Source: Bacteroidota bacterium
GTDB lineage: Bacteria > Bacteroidota > Bacteroidia > UKL13-3
Assembly: GCA_027487835.1 (NCBI GenBank)
Contig: JAIYCU010000012.1
Coordinates: 85,718-149,717, forward strand
Reading direction: 5' to 3'
Length of the DNA stretch: 64,000 nucleotides
In this document: one piece after another, positions 1-8,990 of the stretch
Position numbering within the stretch: position 1 is the stretch's first letter
Layout: each line of letters begins with the position of its first letter
Position numbers and translations under genes: made by a program
Notes under the pieces: model-generated
What the model was told of the DNA's origin: nothing
The model's database searches: none
The model's input: the letters and a program-made list of their open reading frames with translations, nothing else

Positions 1-671
1 ACTGTATCGCCATATTTAAAAGGATTAAGCATTTGAAAAGGTCTTTTTTGGTTATTAATTCGTTCATCATCGAAAGTGTAAAACCTATCTGCAATTCCCC
101 AGCCTGTGAAAATAGAGTCATACGCATTTAACATTGCAAATCTATAGTTATTTTGCGCTGGGCCATCAAACCATTCCATATAAAAATAGGCATTGGTGTC
201 TTTATTTACTTTCTCGAACCAAAAACTGCTACTATCTATGCTAAGTGGCTTTGGAATAAACGTTTTTCCTCTAATTTGCCTTCCATCAGCTAAATCAATT
301 TCCAATAAATAAGGACGTTCTGCTTTTCCTTGAAAAAACGGATTCACATAAACACCAGGTGCAATGGTATCTAATAAGTCAATAAAAGGTTGACGGTCCG
401 AAATATTAAAAATGGTGTCTTTACCTAGGATGCTTCCTTCGGTAATAAAAACCTTGGCACCTCTAATCGAATTAAGTGATAAATCTGGCTTAAAATAGTC
501 AACCGTTTTTGAAATTATTACATAGTTAAGTGTAGATGTAAGTTGATTAATGGAAGCTTCAACTACAATTTCTTCTGAAGAAGGGGGTAAATTTATGTCA
601 ATCTCTTTTTCGCAAGAAACAATTGCCAATATTGCAATACTCAGCAGTGCGACATGTTTAATTTTACTCAT
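1..671 (-). CDS. DUF4249 family lipoprotein (C-terminus cut by window edge)
   Basis: I translated this partial gene by hand from the ATG at 669-671; it stays open to the left edge of the window. The protein begins with a lipoprotein signal whose lipobox reads IVSC, with the cysteine at residue 20. The mature start, CEKEIDINLPP, is typical of the DUF4249 family. These are outer-membrane-associated lipoproteins of Bacteroidota that are often encoded beside a TonB-dependent receptor; their biochemical role is not established. Only 4 bp separate it from the stop of the receptor gene upstream, so the two are very likely one transcript. It may act as a surface or periplasmic partner of that receptor, which is an inference from the pairing. 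About 223 residues are visible, and the C-terminus is missing. Confidence 0.8.
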   Translation of the reverse strand, partial: MSKIKHVALLSIAILAIVSCEKEIDINLPPSSEEIVVEASINQLTSTLNYVIISKTVDYFKPDLSLNSIRGAKVFITEGSILGKDTIFNISDRQPFIDLLDTIAPGVYVNPFFQGKAERPYLLEIDLADGRQIRGKTFIPKPLSIDSSSFWFEKVNKDTNAYFYMEWFDGPAQNNYRFAMLNAYDSIFTGWGIADRFYTFDDERINNQKRPFQMLNPFKYGDT

Positions 672-675
672 TTTT

Positions 676-3048
676 TTAAAATCTAAAGTTCCATTGAACT
701 GAGGGTACAATTGGAAATAAATAAACCATATAAGCTTTCACTTGGTTGTTTTTAATATCAGGCAGAAAATAAATGAAATAAGGATTGGCTCTGTTATACA
801 CATTATAAATGCTGAAATTCCAACTACTTTCAAATTTCTTAGTTTGTTTAACAATATAGGTTGCGCTTAAATCCATTCTATGATAGGCAGGCAACCTAAA
901 ACTGTTCACCTTATTGTATTTATCAATAAAAATAAATGTTGGTTCAGCCGTGTTTGGGTCAACCCCAAACCTATACGCGTATCTAGAATCTGGTAAAGTT
1001 GTGGCATTACCAGTGCCGTATACAAATACAAGGCTACCACTCCATTTTTTATTAAATTGATAGCTAAGCAACAAAGACATATCGTGTGTTCTATCATATC
1101 TATAAAAATAGGGTTCGCCCATGTTTAACTCGTCAAATTGGCGGGTGGTTCTGCTCCAGGTATAACCAATCCAACCATTAAGTTTACCTGCCTTTTTGCG
1201 TATAAAAAATTCAGAGCCATAACTCAAGCCTTGGCCAAAAATCATTTCATTTTCTAAGTTTTGATTAAAAAATAAACTCGCACCTGGTTTAAACTCAATT
1301 TGGTTGTACATAGGTTTGTAGTAAAGTTCAACACTACTTTCATACATGTTTTGTTTAAAGTTTCTAAAGTATCCTAAGGCATATTGGTAGGCCAATTGTG
1401 GTTTAACCAATTTGCTACTTGGCACCCATAAATCTAGTGGAAATTGGGCGCCGCTGGTGGTGGCTAAATGCAAAAACTGATAGGTTTGTGTAAATGAGGC
1501 TTTAATTGAAGATACATCATTGATCAAGAAAGTACCACTAATTCTTGGTTCAAGCCGAGGATAAAAAGCGATGCTTTCCCCAGGTTCATATTCTATAAAA
1601 TTACCGGTTGGCAACTGCGTATCATTGTCAAATTCTTCAGATTTATAGGGGCCAACCAAATTAAAGGCAACTGCCCGGAGTCCATAATTCAGGGTAATTC
1701 TGTGGTTTAATTGCCATTCATCTGAAATATAAATGGCACCTTCGTGTGCATATTGTTTATTAATAGCATCAGAGATATTGGTTGAACCTATATTTCCGCT
1801 AAGAATGCCAGGTTGAAACGTATGAAAAGTATAATTAAATCCAAATTTGACAAGGTGTTTAGGGTGCGCAAACCAAGTAAAATCTGATTTCAAATTCCAA
1901 TCTTGTAAGTTGCTTCTCACCTTAAATCCGCCAACCCCAAAATTAAAGTCATTGAATAATTCGTATCTATTGAATATTACGCTGGTATTTACAAACAACT
2001 TAGGGTTAAATATATGATTCCAACGAAGGGTTCCTGTAGAATTTCCCCAACCAAAATTAAAGTTAACACTCGAGTTGACTTCACTTTGGTAGTCGAGAAT
2101 GTCTCTACCAAAATAGCCGCTAACAAAAATTCGGTCCTTGTCACTTAAAATGAAATTCATTTTAAGGTTCATATCATAAAAATAATAGCTATTTCCTTTA
2201 ATATTATCTGGCAAAAATGGTTTGGCTAGAATGTCAACATAAGTCCTTCTAGTTGAAACTAAAAAGCTGCTTTTGCCTTTTTCTATTGGTCCTTCGGCGC
2301 TTAAGCGGGTAGAAATAAGACCAATTCCACCACTATATTTATATTCTTGGTTATTACCTTCCCTCATGTTTACACTTAGAATAGATGATAATCTTCCGCC
2401 GTAATTTGCAGGCATTCCACCTTTAATTACCTCGATATTCTTAACGGCATCTGAATTAAACACTGAGAGAAATCCAAATAAATGCGATGGATTATAAACC
2501 ACTGCTTCATCCATTAAAATCAAATTTTGATCAGGCCCGCCGCCGCGCACATAAAATCCAGTGCTTGCCTCGCCTCCACTTTTAATGCCGGGCAACAATG
2601 TAATGGCTTTTAACACATCTGATTCACCAAAAATTACAGGCATGGATTTAATCTTTTCGCCACTGAGTTCCATTCGACTCATTTCTGTGCTTCTAATATT
2701 TTTATCTTGTCTATCGGCGTTTATTACAACCTCATTTACTTCAAAATTTCTAGGTGAAATTGCGATATTAAGCTGCTGATTCTTATTAGCATTTAGGGAT
2801 ATAATTTTGTTTTTATAGCCCACATATGATACCAAAACTTGTTTAGTATCATTAGGTAAGGCTAATGAAAAGTAGCCATATGCGTTGGTAACAGTTCCAA
2901 TGGAAGTATTAGGTAATCTTATGGCAGCACCAATAAGTGTTTCGCCGGTGGTGCTATCTTTTACATATCCCGAAATGGAAAATGTTTGTCCAAAGCCCTG
3001 GAAAACAAAAGAAAAAACAAAAAAGAGTAAGTAAGTAAAACGATGCAT
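676..3048 (-). CDS. TonB-dependent receptor with carboxypeptidase-regulatory-like N-terminal domain
   Basis: An outer-membrane receptor that would take up a substrate using TonB energy. The signal peptide covers residues 1-21 and ends in FGQ. A carboxypeptidase-regulatory-like beta-sandwich follows (about 23-105: SGYVKDSTTGETLIGA, then NAYGYFSLALP and VSYVGYK). The plug lies at about 110-240 (LPGIKSGGEASTGFYVRGGG, then LDEAVVYNPSHLFG-like segments), and the rest is a beta-barrel ending in an aromatic, WNFRF. An upstream in-frame TTG at 3063 would put five residues before the signal peptide, so I prefer the ATG at 3048. It is paired with the DUF4249 lipoprotein 4 bp downstream. The substrate cannot be told from the sequence; the receptor lacks a neighbouring SusD, so a glycan-uptake role is not implied. 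Confidence 0.9.
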   Translation of the reverse strand: MHRFTYLLFFVFSFVFQGFGQTFSISGYVKDSTTGETLIGAAIRLPNTSIGTVTNAYGYFSLALPNDTKQVLVSYVGYKNKIISLNANKNQQLNIAISPRNFEVNEVVINADRQDKNIRSTEMSRMELSGEKIKSMPVIFGESDVLKAITLLPGIKSGGEASTGFYVRGGGPDQNLILMDEAVVYNPSHLFGFLSVFNSDAVKNIEVIKGGMPANYGGRLSSILSVNMREGNNQEYKYSGGIGLISTRLSAEGPIEKGKSSFLVSTRRTYVDILAKPFLPDNIKGNSYYFYDMNLKMNFILSDKDRIFVSGYFGRDILDYQSEVNSSVNFNFGWGNSTGTLRWNHIFNPKLFVNTSVIFNRYELFNDFNFGVGGFKVRSNLQDWNLKSDFTWFAHPKHLVKFGFNYTFHTFQPGILSGNIGSTNISDAINKQYAHEGAIYISDEWQLNHRITLNYGLRAVAFNLVGPYKSEEFDNDTQLPTGNFIEYEPGESIAFYPRLEPRISGTFLINDVSSIKASFTQTYQFLHLATTSGAQFPLDLWVPSSKLVKPQLAYQYALGYFRNFKQNMYESSVELYYKPMYNQIEFKPGASLFFNQNLENEMIFGQGLSYGSEFFIRKKAGKLNGWIGYTWSRTTRQFDELNMGEPYFYRYDRTHDMSLLLSYQFNKKWSGSLVFVYGTGNATTLPDSRYAYRFGVDPNTAEPTFIFIDKYNKVNSFRLPAYHRMDLSATYIVKQTKKFESSWNFSIYNVYNRANPYFIYFLPDIKNNQVKAYMVYLFPIVPSVQWNFRF

Positions 3049-3106
3049 ATCAGTTCCTAACAAAGTAAAGGAACGGATTGTTTAAAACCATAATATACAG
3101 AAAAAA

Positions 3107-3880
3107 TTAATGGTCGGCAGTCTTACTCTTGCTAAACAAGCTTTTCAATTTAACGGCAGGTACCCAAATTTTGGAAAGTGCATATTTAATTGGATGTTGT
3201 TTTTTCTCTACATGCCAAACGGTAGTTCTAGCAGATTCCATGTGCTGTTTATGAGGCGTATAGGCGTATGCCGCAATGGATGTTCTGTATTTTCCTTCTG
3301 GAAAATTGATAGGATCATAGCCATGCAAAGTATAAGAGCGACAATGCATAATTGCTAATCTATTAAAAGGAACATCTACTTCTGTCTTCTCACCTGTTCT
3401 GCCATCTTCTAGTCGCAATTCGCCGCCATGTTCTTTCTTCCAATCTTTATTGATATAAATTAACAGGTTTAAATTTCTATACCAATCATCATGCAAAGGA
3501 TGGTAGTTAAAATCGGCATGCATATCTAAAAAACTGCCTTTTCTGCCTTGGTGAATGCCTCCGCCATAGAACGTTGGGTCAATAAAAATTTCTTCATTGG
3601 TAATATAGCAAATCAATTCTTTGAACCTTTCGCTTATGAGATCTTCATGAAGTTCTTTGAACAATCCGCCAAGTTCATGGTATTTGCTTTTTTCAAACTT
3701 ATTCTTGGCAAATACATAATCAGCACTTGGGGTATCAATTTCGGGTATGGAATAATAAAGTTGCGTAAGTTTTTCTTCCTCGCACAATCCATCAATTCCA
3801 ATATGAGGAAAAGGTTTAGCTTCTAAGAATTGTTTGCGAAATGCATCTTTGTTGGCTTCTAGATAATCAAAACGAATCAT
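3107..3880 (-). CDS. 2OG-Fe(II) dioxygenase, prolyl-4-hydroxylase-like
   Basis: A predicted cytoplasmic iron- and 2-oxoglutarate-dependent oxygenase of 257 residues from the ATG at 3880; an upstream TTG at 3931 would add 17 residues with no family support. The metal triad is visible as HAD (H121, D123) and the later LHGYDP histidine (H186). The 2-oxoglutarate-binding arginine is in YRTS (R199). The flanking segments NLNLLIYINKDW and GGELRLED match the double-stranded beta-helix core of P4H-like enzymes. Related bacterial proteins hydroxylate peptidyl or small-molecule substrates, and many lie near glycan genes; here neither neighbour reveals the substrate. It is separated from the receptor gene by 58 bp and is probably transcribed independently. 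Confidence 0.8.
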   Translation of the reverse strand: MIRFDYLEANKDAFRKQFLEAKPFPHIGIDGLCEEEKLTQLYYSIPEIDTPSADYVFAKNKFEKSKYHELGGLFKELHEDLISERFKELICYITNEEIFIDPTFYGGGIHQGRKGSFLDMHADFNYHPLHDDWYRNLNLLIYINKDWKKEHGGELRLEDGRTGEKTEVDVPFNRLAIMHCRSYTLHGYDPINFPEGKYRTSIAAYAYTPHKQHMESARTTVWHVEKKQHPIKYALSKIWVPAVKLKSLFSKSKTADH

Positions 3881-3991
3881 GGTTTTAGATATTAATCGAT
3901 TGCAATTTGAGGTAGAAACAACATATTTCAAATGATTAATCTCATGAAATTTAATGCATTTTCTAAGTTTAACTCAGGATGTAAAGAAAGT

Positions 3992-4276
3992 TTAACGTTT
4001 ACTGATTTTATTATGGGTAATGGCTCTTTGCCTATCACATTTGAACCTATCAATTTCAGGATTTCTTTTTTTACTATGTTTTTGGCTCACTCCTGAGTTT
4101 ACGCGTTTACGCCAGCGGTTAAAGCTTGCTCTTTTAAGGTTAAGACGCATTGTCTTAATAACCTCAGATTCCTTGAGCCCAAACTGAGCCAAAATAGCCT
4201 CAAAGGGGGTTCTATCCTCCCAAGCCATTTCAATTACGCGGTCGGTATCAGTTTCATTTAGATTAGCTAACATCAT
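3992..4276 (-). CDS. TIGR03643/DUF2805 family small basic protein
   Basis: A 94-residue protein with the family's recognisable order of motifs. An N-terminal helical part reads RVIEMAWEDRTPFEAI and continues through FGL and EVIKTMR. A strongly basic second half follows, with SFNRWRKRV and then repeated K/R to the end (KISKR). The N-terminal half resembles a small helix-turn-helix fold and the C-terminal half looks suited to nucleic-acid binding, but no function is established for the family as far as I know. Two adjacent ATG codons (4276 and 4273) could serve as start. It lies 111 bp upstream of the oxygenase on the same strand and diverges from the TPR/LuxR regulator gene. Confidence 0.75.
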   Translation of the reverse strand: MMLANLNETDTDRVIEMAWEDRTPFEAILAQFGLKESEVIKTMRLNLKRASFNRWRKRVNSGVSQKHSKKRNPEIDRFKCDRQRAITHNKISKR

Positions 4277-4364
4277 ACATATAACTTCTTTTGAGCCAAA
4301 ATGGTTTAACTTTAAATAAAATAATATGTGGAATGGTTTTTTTAGATATTTTCGAGGGTATATT

Positions 4365-6092
4365 ATGAAGCATTTTTGTTTTTTATTTATACTGCTCGGC
4401 TTTTCTAGTATTCAAGTTCAGGCCCAAGAAAAAATTGATAGTTTGCGGGCAAGCTTACAATTGGCTCAAAGTAATTTAGAACAAATAGACTTGCAAAACA
4501 AACTTGCCATTGAATTAAAAACTATTAATCTCCTTGAGGCATTTCAATTAAGTTTTAAATCTTTAAAAGCGGCTTCTGAAATAGGCTATTCAAAAGGTGC
4601 TGGAATCGCACAGAGTAATTTAGGTCTATTTTATTATTTAAAAAACAACATTGATAGTGCTACCTTTTTCAACAAAAAGGCTGTTAATCAACTAGCAAAT
4701 ACAGGAGATAGTGTCGAAATTAGTAGAAATTATAATCGATTGGGTGTTGATTATTATGTGGCTGGAAACACAAAAGAAGCAGCAAAAAACTATTTATTAG
4801 CTATTACTTGGAGCAACAATTCGAGATTAAAAGCTAATGCCTACAATAACTTAGGTATGATTAGTAAGCATAATGGAGACCATTCTCAAGCTATTTTTTA
4901 TCATTCTCAAGCCTTAACATTATATGAATTAATTGATGATAAGCTTTTTCAATCTAGAACCTATAGTAATTTGGGTGGCTGTTTTTTGATGCGGAAAAAT
5001 TTCCAATCAGCTGAAGAAAATTATCAAATCGCAGTAAAAATTGGCAAAGAAATTAGCAATACAGAGTGCATTGCCCAAGCAGAAAATGGACTTGGCGTTA
5101 TTGCTCTTAAAAAAGGAGAAACTAGCCTAGCCCTTCAATTTTTTGAATCATCCTTAAATTTGTATAAGCAATTAAATTTAAACAAGGAATATGCCCAACA
5201 AATGGTTAACCTTGGAGATGTATATACCTTAAAAACTAATTATTCAAAGGCAATACTTTATTATAGTAATTCTATTCAAATTTTTGAGCAAATAGATGAT
5301 AAGCAAAGTTTATCAGCTGTTTATAACAACCTTGGAAATCTATATAACAAGAAGAAGCAAAATAAGCTCGCAATAGAAAATTTCGAGAAAGCAATTGCCT
5401 TGGCTAAATTCTCAAATGAGCAGAATTTCAAAGTCATCATCGCTAAAAATTTAAGTAGTATTTATGAAGAAATGGGCAATTCTGAAAAAGCTTTGGCCTA
5501 CAGAAAACTTTATGATACCTACAAAGAGGATGTTATTAATGTTGCAGAAAATATAAAGTATTTAGAAATTGATAAAACCTTAGAAGTATCAAAAAAAGAC
5601 AAGCAATTGGCTCAAAAAAACGAAGAGTTAAGCGCCTTAGAAAGCAATAGGATTTGGCTTATAATGCTTTTGGCTCTAAGTTTACTTATTGCTTTAATTT
5701 TTTACGGTTTGAACCAAAAGAGAATTAAAAAGCAAGTTGATTTGGAGCAAAATATTGTGTCGATTTCGAAACAAATTGCCTCTCTTAAAACTGAAAACAG
5801 TTCATTAAAAGACCAACTTATTTTAACAGAAAATGAACTTGCCAATTTAAATACTAAGTACAGCGGCAATAAAGAAAAATTGCCGGAAAGCTTTACTAGT
5901 TTATCTAAAAGAGAATACGAAGTATTATTGTTTATTGCAGAAGGCTTAACTGATAAAGAAATTTGCGAAAAAATATTTGTAAGTATAAACACCGTTAGAA
6001 CCCATACACGCAGAATTTACGACAAACTACTTGTTAACAACAGATTGGAAGCGGTGGCGATGTTAAACAAATACCAATTGGCAGGCGAATAA
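4365..6092 (+). CDS. Membrane-anchored TPR protein with C-terminal LuxR-type HTH
   Basis: A predicted signal-sensing transcriptional regulator. The start at 4365 follows GAGGG by about six bases and begins a signal peptide (MKHFCFLFILLGFSS, then VQAQ); an ATG at 4326 would place 13 residues before it. Tetratricopeptide repeats fill residues about 60-380 (repeated A..NLG..Y and A..Y...A patterns). A single transmembrane helix follows at about 428-448 (IWLIMLLALSLLIALIFYG), then a coiled coil (about 455-505) and a GerE/LuxR DNA-binding domain at the end (LSKREYEVL, then GLTDKEI, INTVRTH). This layout puts the TPR array outside the inner membrane and the HTH in the cytoplasm. It precedes two T9SS cargo genes and could control them, which is inference only. 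Confidence 0.85.
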   Translation: MKHFCFLFILLGFSSIQVQAQEKIDSLRASLQLAQSNLEQIDLQNKLAIELKTINLLEAFQLSFKSLKAASEIGYSKGAGIAQSNLGLFYYLKNNIDSATFFNKKAVNQLANTGDSVEISRNYNRLGVDYYVAGNTKEAAKNYLLAITWSNNSRLKANAYNNLGMISKHNGDHSQAIFYHSQALTLYELIDDKLFQSRTYSNLGGCFLMRKNFQSAEENYQIAVKIGKEISNTECIAQAENGLGVIALKKGETSLALQFFESSLNLYKQLNLNKEYAQQMVNLGDVYTLKTNYSKAILYYSNSIQIFEQIDDKQSLSAVYNNLGNLYNKKKQNKLAIENFEKAIALAKFSNEQNFKVIIAKNLSSIYEEMGNSEKALAYRKLYDTYKEDVINVAENIKYLEIDKTLEVSKKDKQLAQKNEELSALESNRIWLIMLLALSLLIALIFYGLNQKRIKKQVDLEQNIVSISKQIASLKTENSSLKDQLILTENELANLNTKYSGNKEKLPESFTSLSKREYEVLLFIAEGLTDKEICEKIFVSINTVRTHTRRIYDKLLVNNRLEAVAMLNKYQLAGE

Positions 6093-6107
6093 ATTCCGCC
6101 AATTGAA

Positions 6108-6115
6108 TACATTTG
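6108..6115 (+). promoter_or_regulatory. Bacteroidota -7 promoter element TACATTTG
   Basis: TACATTTG matches the Bacteroidota -7 consensus TAnnTTTG and lies 16 bp before the ATG of the first T9SS cargo gene. I see no good -33 TTTG at the usual distance. If it is used, the 5' leader would be only about a dozen bases, and the cargo gene would have its own start of transcription separate from the regulator upstream. Confidence 0.45.
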
Positions 6116-6131
6116 TTTAAGTTAATACACT

Positions 6132-8837
6132 ATGAAACGCATACTTAGTTTTTTGTTTTTTCTTTTTTTGAATCAGTTTTCTTATGCTCAACTGACCCCT
6201 CCTAAAACGGAAGGTCTTTTTGGTGGATCTATTTTAGAAATGACTGGTTATGCTCAATCTTTAGATACTACGCTTCTAATTGTATCAACCGAAAGCCCAA
6301 ATTCTGTTTTTAAAGCAACTATCAAAACTACTTCAACTGCGCTTATTATAGATAGTTTTGTGGTTGTGCCTTCCCTATCTTCAATAAAAGGTTTTGGATC
6401 AAACCTTACTCATTTGGCTTTCGACCCCTTAAATAAATTTTTGTTTTTTGGACATACTAGCGGCTTATATTATACCACAGAAAACGCGAGCACGGCAACC
6501 TTAGTAGAAAATTTCGGAGTTCAACAATTGCTTTTAAAGGATTCCATTTTACTATATATTCAAAATGGAAAATTAAATTTTAAAATAATAAGGCTTGGTA
6601 GCATACAAAATTCTGGATTACTAGGCATAAACTTGCCTTTAGCTAATGGCGATTATGCCATTGCAGTTCATCCTAATACAAAATTTATTTATTTGCTTGT
6701 AAAAGGGAATGTGCCTAGTTTGTATAAGTCATCCGCACCTATTAGCAATTTAAACGCCGCTACCGTTTTCAATCAAATTTCAATTGTTGGTGCATGGCCA
6801 GGTGTTAATTGGGAAGGACTGGGAATTGCGCCAGATGGGAGGATTTTTATTGGCGGTTCAGACAATGGTGGCAAGAAAATTTTATATTCAGACAATGAAA
6901 TTGTTTGGAATTATATCATTACAACAATTCCAGGAAGAGCTGTAAGGAAAATAACTTTTGCAGGCAATGCTACCGCCTATAAAGTTTTTTTTGGCACAGC
7001 TGTTTCAAACAACAAGGGCCTAAATTGGCAACAACTAGGCAGTTTGTTTCAAGAAACTCACCCCAATGATGGAAATGTATTTGTTTCGCCTGTTGCCTCA
7101 AATTGTATTTTTATGAATACCGACGCTGGCTTGGGCGCTTCTTTAAATGGTGGCGATTCAATTTTTGATATTAATAATGGAATTGAAGCACTCCAAATTA
7201 ATGGTTTGGATATGAATATCCAGAAATCTGGTGCTTGGATTGCGTCAAAAGCTGGACTAAGAAAGGTGAGTAATTACCAATCTACTTTAAAAAAGTGGTC
7301 GCGTGCCATGTTTCCAAATGGAGATGGTTCACCTTATTATAGCGTATCTATGGTTAACAATGATACAAACAGAGTTTATGCCGGAAATACACGCATTTAT
7401 AAAACCAATGATGGCGGTAAAACTTGGGCAATGGTATTTACTCCAGAAGTACCGCCTTTCAATTTCCCTTCATTTAACATTAAAGTTAGTAAAATTGCTG
7501 TTTGCCCATTTGATACCAATCTCATAATGGCTGCTTATAGCGCAGAAGGTCCTATTAAAGGTGGACTTTTCTACACTTTAAATGCCGGAAATTCTTGGTC
7601 GCAATTGCGGATAGAAACCACCAGCACTGGGCAAGATATTAATGTAAATGATATTTCCATTGTTAAAGAAACAACTGATACAATTGCCTATATCGCTTTA
7701 AACTTTAATGGAGCAAGTTCAATTTTTAAGGGAGTTTTTAGATTAACCAAACGAGGAAGTAACTGGTTAGTAAATCCCAATATGAATGCCGTAAATACAA
7801 ATCCAGGCACTGATTTTTTGGCGCAAATAGAAGATCTAGAATTGAACCTAAATGCAGATACTTTGTTTGGGGCAGGAATCGATTATGCAACAGGAATTCC
7901 ATTGAACCAAATTTACGTTAAAGACATAAACGGTAGCAATAAATGGTCGCGTTTAAAAATGAGTGGATTTCCATCTTTGGCTTCAAACAAAATAAAAGTT
8001 GCGTTAGGAAAAGACACCTTATATGCAGCGGTTAACGCTGAATTACTTGCTTATCCCATTAAGGATAGCATTTGGTTTAGGGCGTATCAATATCCAGTTG
8101 GGTCGAGCATAAACTTTTTATATTATGATGATTTATTAGCTGGAACAGGCGTTGGCCTATATGGGCATTTAGGTTCGCCTACAACTTGCCGACCCGTTTT
8201 TAATGATTATAACCCAACTATTTGCTTCAATGAATTTATTCGTCTACCCGACTCATCAGAAACCAATACAGCTGGCAGGTATCAATTCCTGTATAAAAAC
8301 AAGAATGGTTGTGATAGCATTGTTACCATAACACTTACTGTGAATAGGCCTGATGTTTCGATTTCTGTTAAAAAAGATACTTTGGTTGCAGTAGACTCAA
8401 GTGCAAATCAATACCAATGGCTTGATTGTAACCAATCTTTTGCAATAATTCCAGGTGAAACCAACCGAAACTTTATTCCAAGTAAATCTGGTAGATATGC
8501 CATAAAAATAGTAAAAGGTTTCTGCACAGACACTTCAAAATGCATAGATATTCTAGTTAACGGATTGACTATTTTAGAAAGTAACGCAATTAAAATTTAC
8601 CCAAATCCTAGTAGTGACAATTTGTATATTACTGCCAATTCGCCCGAAACTCTCAATTTAGAGATTTTTGATTCTTTTGGAAGGCTCGTTTTAAATCAAA
8701 GAATTTTGCCAATAGAAAGTCCTAAAATTTCACTTACACATTTACCTTCAGGTTTATATTTTATTAGAATTAGTTCAATTGAAAGACAAAAGGAGTTATT
8801 TTATCAAACTAAACTATTGTTTTTGGGTCGACCCTAA
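6132..8837 (+). CDS. T9SS type A sorted secreted protein with BNR/Ycf48-like propeller repeats
   Basis: A 901-residue exported protein. The signal peptide is residues 1-20 (ends FSYAQ). The body contains repeated propeller-type blades with SDNGG, TNDGGKTW and TLNAGNSW segments, as in BNR/sialidase-like and Ycf48-like repeats. A cysteine-containing module (GCDSIV, about 720-740) and a WLDC segment (about 760-800) follow. A type A T9SS C-terminal domain starts near residue 817 (IKIYPNPSSDNL, then LPSGLYFIRI). Such a domain directs export by the type IX system and surface attachment. The catalytic residues expected of a sialidase are not evident, so I do not assign an enzyme activity. It is clearly paralogous to the next gene downstream, which repeats the same block order. 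Confidence 0.85.
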   Translation: MKRILSFLFFLFLNQFSYAQLTPPKTEGLFGGSILEMTGYAQSLDTTLLIVSTESPNSVFKATIKTTSTALIIDSFVVVPSLSSIKGFGSNLTHLAFDPLNKFLFFGHTSGLYYTTENASTATLVENFGVQQLLLKDSILLYIQNGKLNFKIIRLGSIQNSGLLGINLPLANGDYAIAVHPNTKFIYLLVKGNVPSLYKSSAPISNLNAATVFNQISIVGAWPGVNWEGLGIAPDGRIFIGGSDNGGKKILYSDNEIVWNYIITTIPGRAVRKITFAGNATAYKVFFGTAVSNNKGLNWQQLGSLFQETHPNDGNVFVSPVASNCIFMNTDAGLGASLNGGDSIFDINNGIEALQINGLDMNIQKSGAWIASKAGLRKVSNYQSTLKKWSRAMFPNGDGSPYYSVSMVNNDTNRVYAGNTRIYKTNDGGKTWAMVFTPEVPPFNFPSFNIKVSKIAVCPFDTNLIMAAYSAEGPIKGGLFYTLNAGNSWSQLRIETTSTGQDINVNDISIVKETTDTIAYIALNFNGASSIFKGVFRLTKRGSNWLVNPNMNAVNTNPGTDFLAQIEDLELNLNADTLFGAGIDYATGIPLNQIYVKDINGSNKWSRLKMSGFPSLASNKIKVALGKDTLYAAVNAELLAYPIKDSIWFRAYQYPVGSSINFLYYDDLLAGTGVGLYGHLGSPTTCRPVFNDYNPTICFNEFIRLPDSSETNTAGRYQFLYKNKNGCDSIVTITLTVNRPDVSISVKKDTLVAVDSSANQYQWLDCNQSFAIIPGETNRNFIPSKSGRYAIKIVKGFCTDTSKCIDILVNGLTILESNAIKIYPNPSSDNLYITANSPETLNLEIFDSFGRLVLNQRILPIESPKISLTHLPSGLYFIRISSIERQKELFYQTKLLFLGRP

Positions 8838-8953
8838 AAATAAGATGTACTCATAATTAATGATGCATCGAGATTTAAATTAAATACTTGTTTTTCAGAC
8901 TATTAAATTATAGGTAATGATAAAAAATCACTATTTATAATGACATTTAAAAA

Positions 8954-8961
8954 TAGCTTTG
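8954..8961 (+). promoter_or_regulatory. Possible -7 promoter element TAGCTTTG
   Basis: TAGCTTTG fits TAnnTTTG and lies 29 bp before the ATG at 8991. It falls inside the longer reading frame that opens at 8940. If real, transcription begins near 8967 and translation must start at 8991, where the signal peptide begins. No clear -33 element is seen. Confidence 0.35.
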
Positions 8962-8990
8962 AAGGTAAATTTGATCAAAATTCAATAAGT

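Noticed and set aside
4290-4314. Promoter TTTG...TAACTTTA before the TPR/LuxR gene
   Set aside because: The spacing of 13 bases is too short and the last base does not fit TAnnTTTG.
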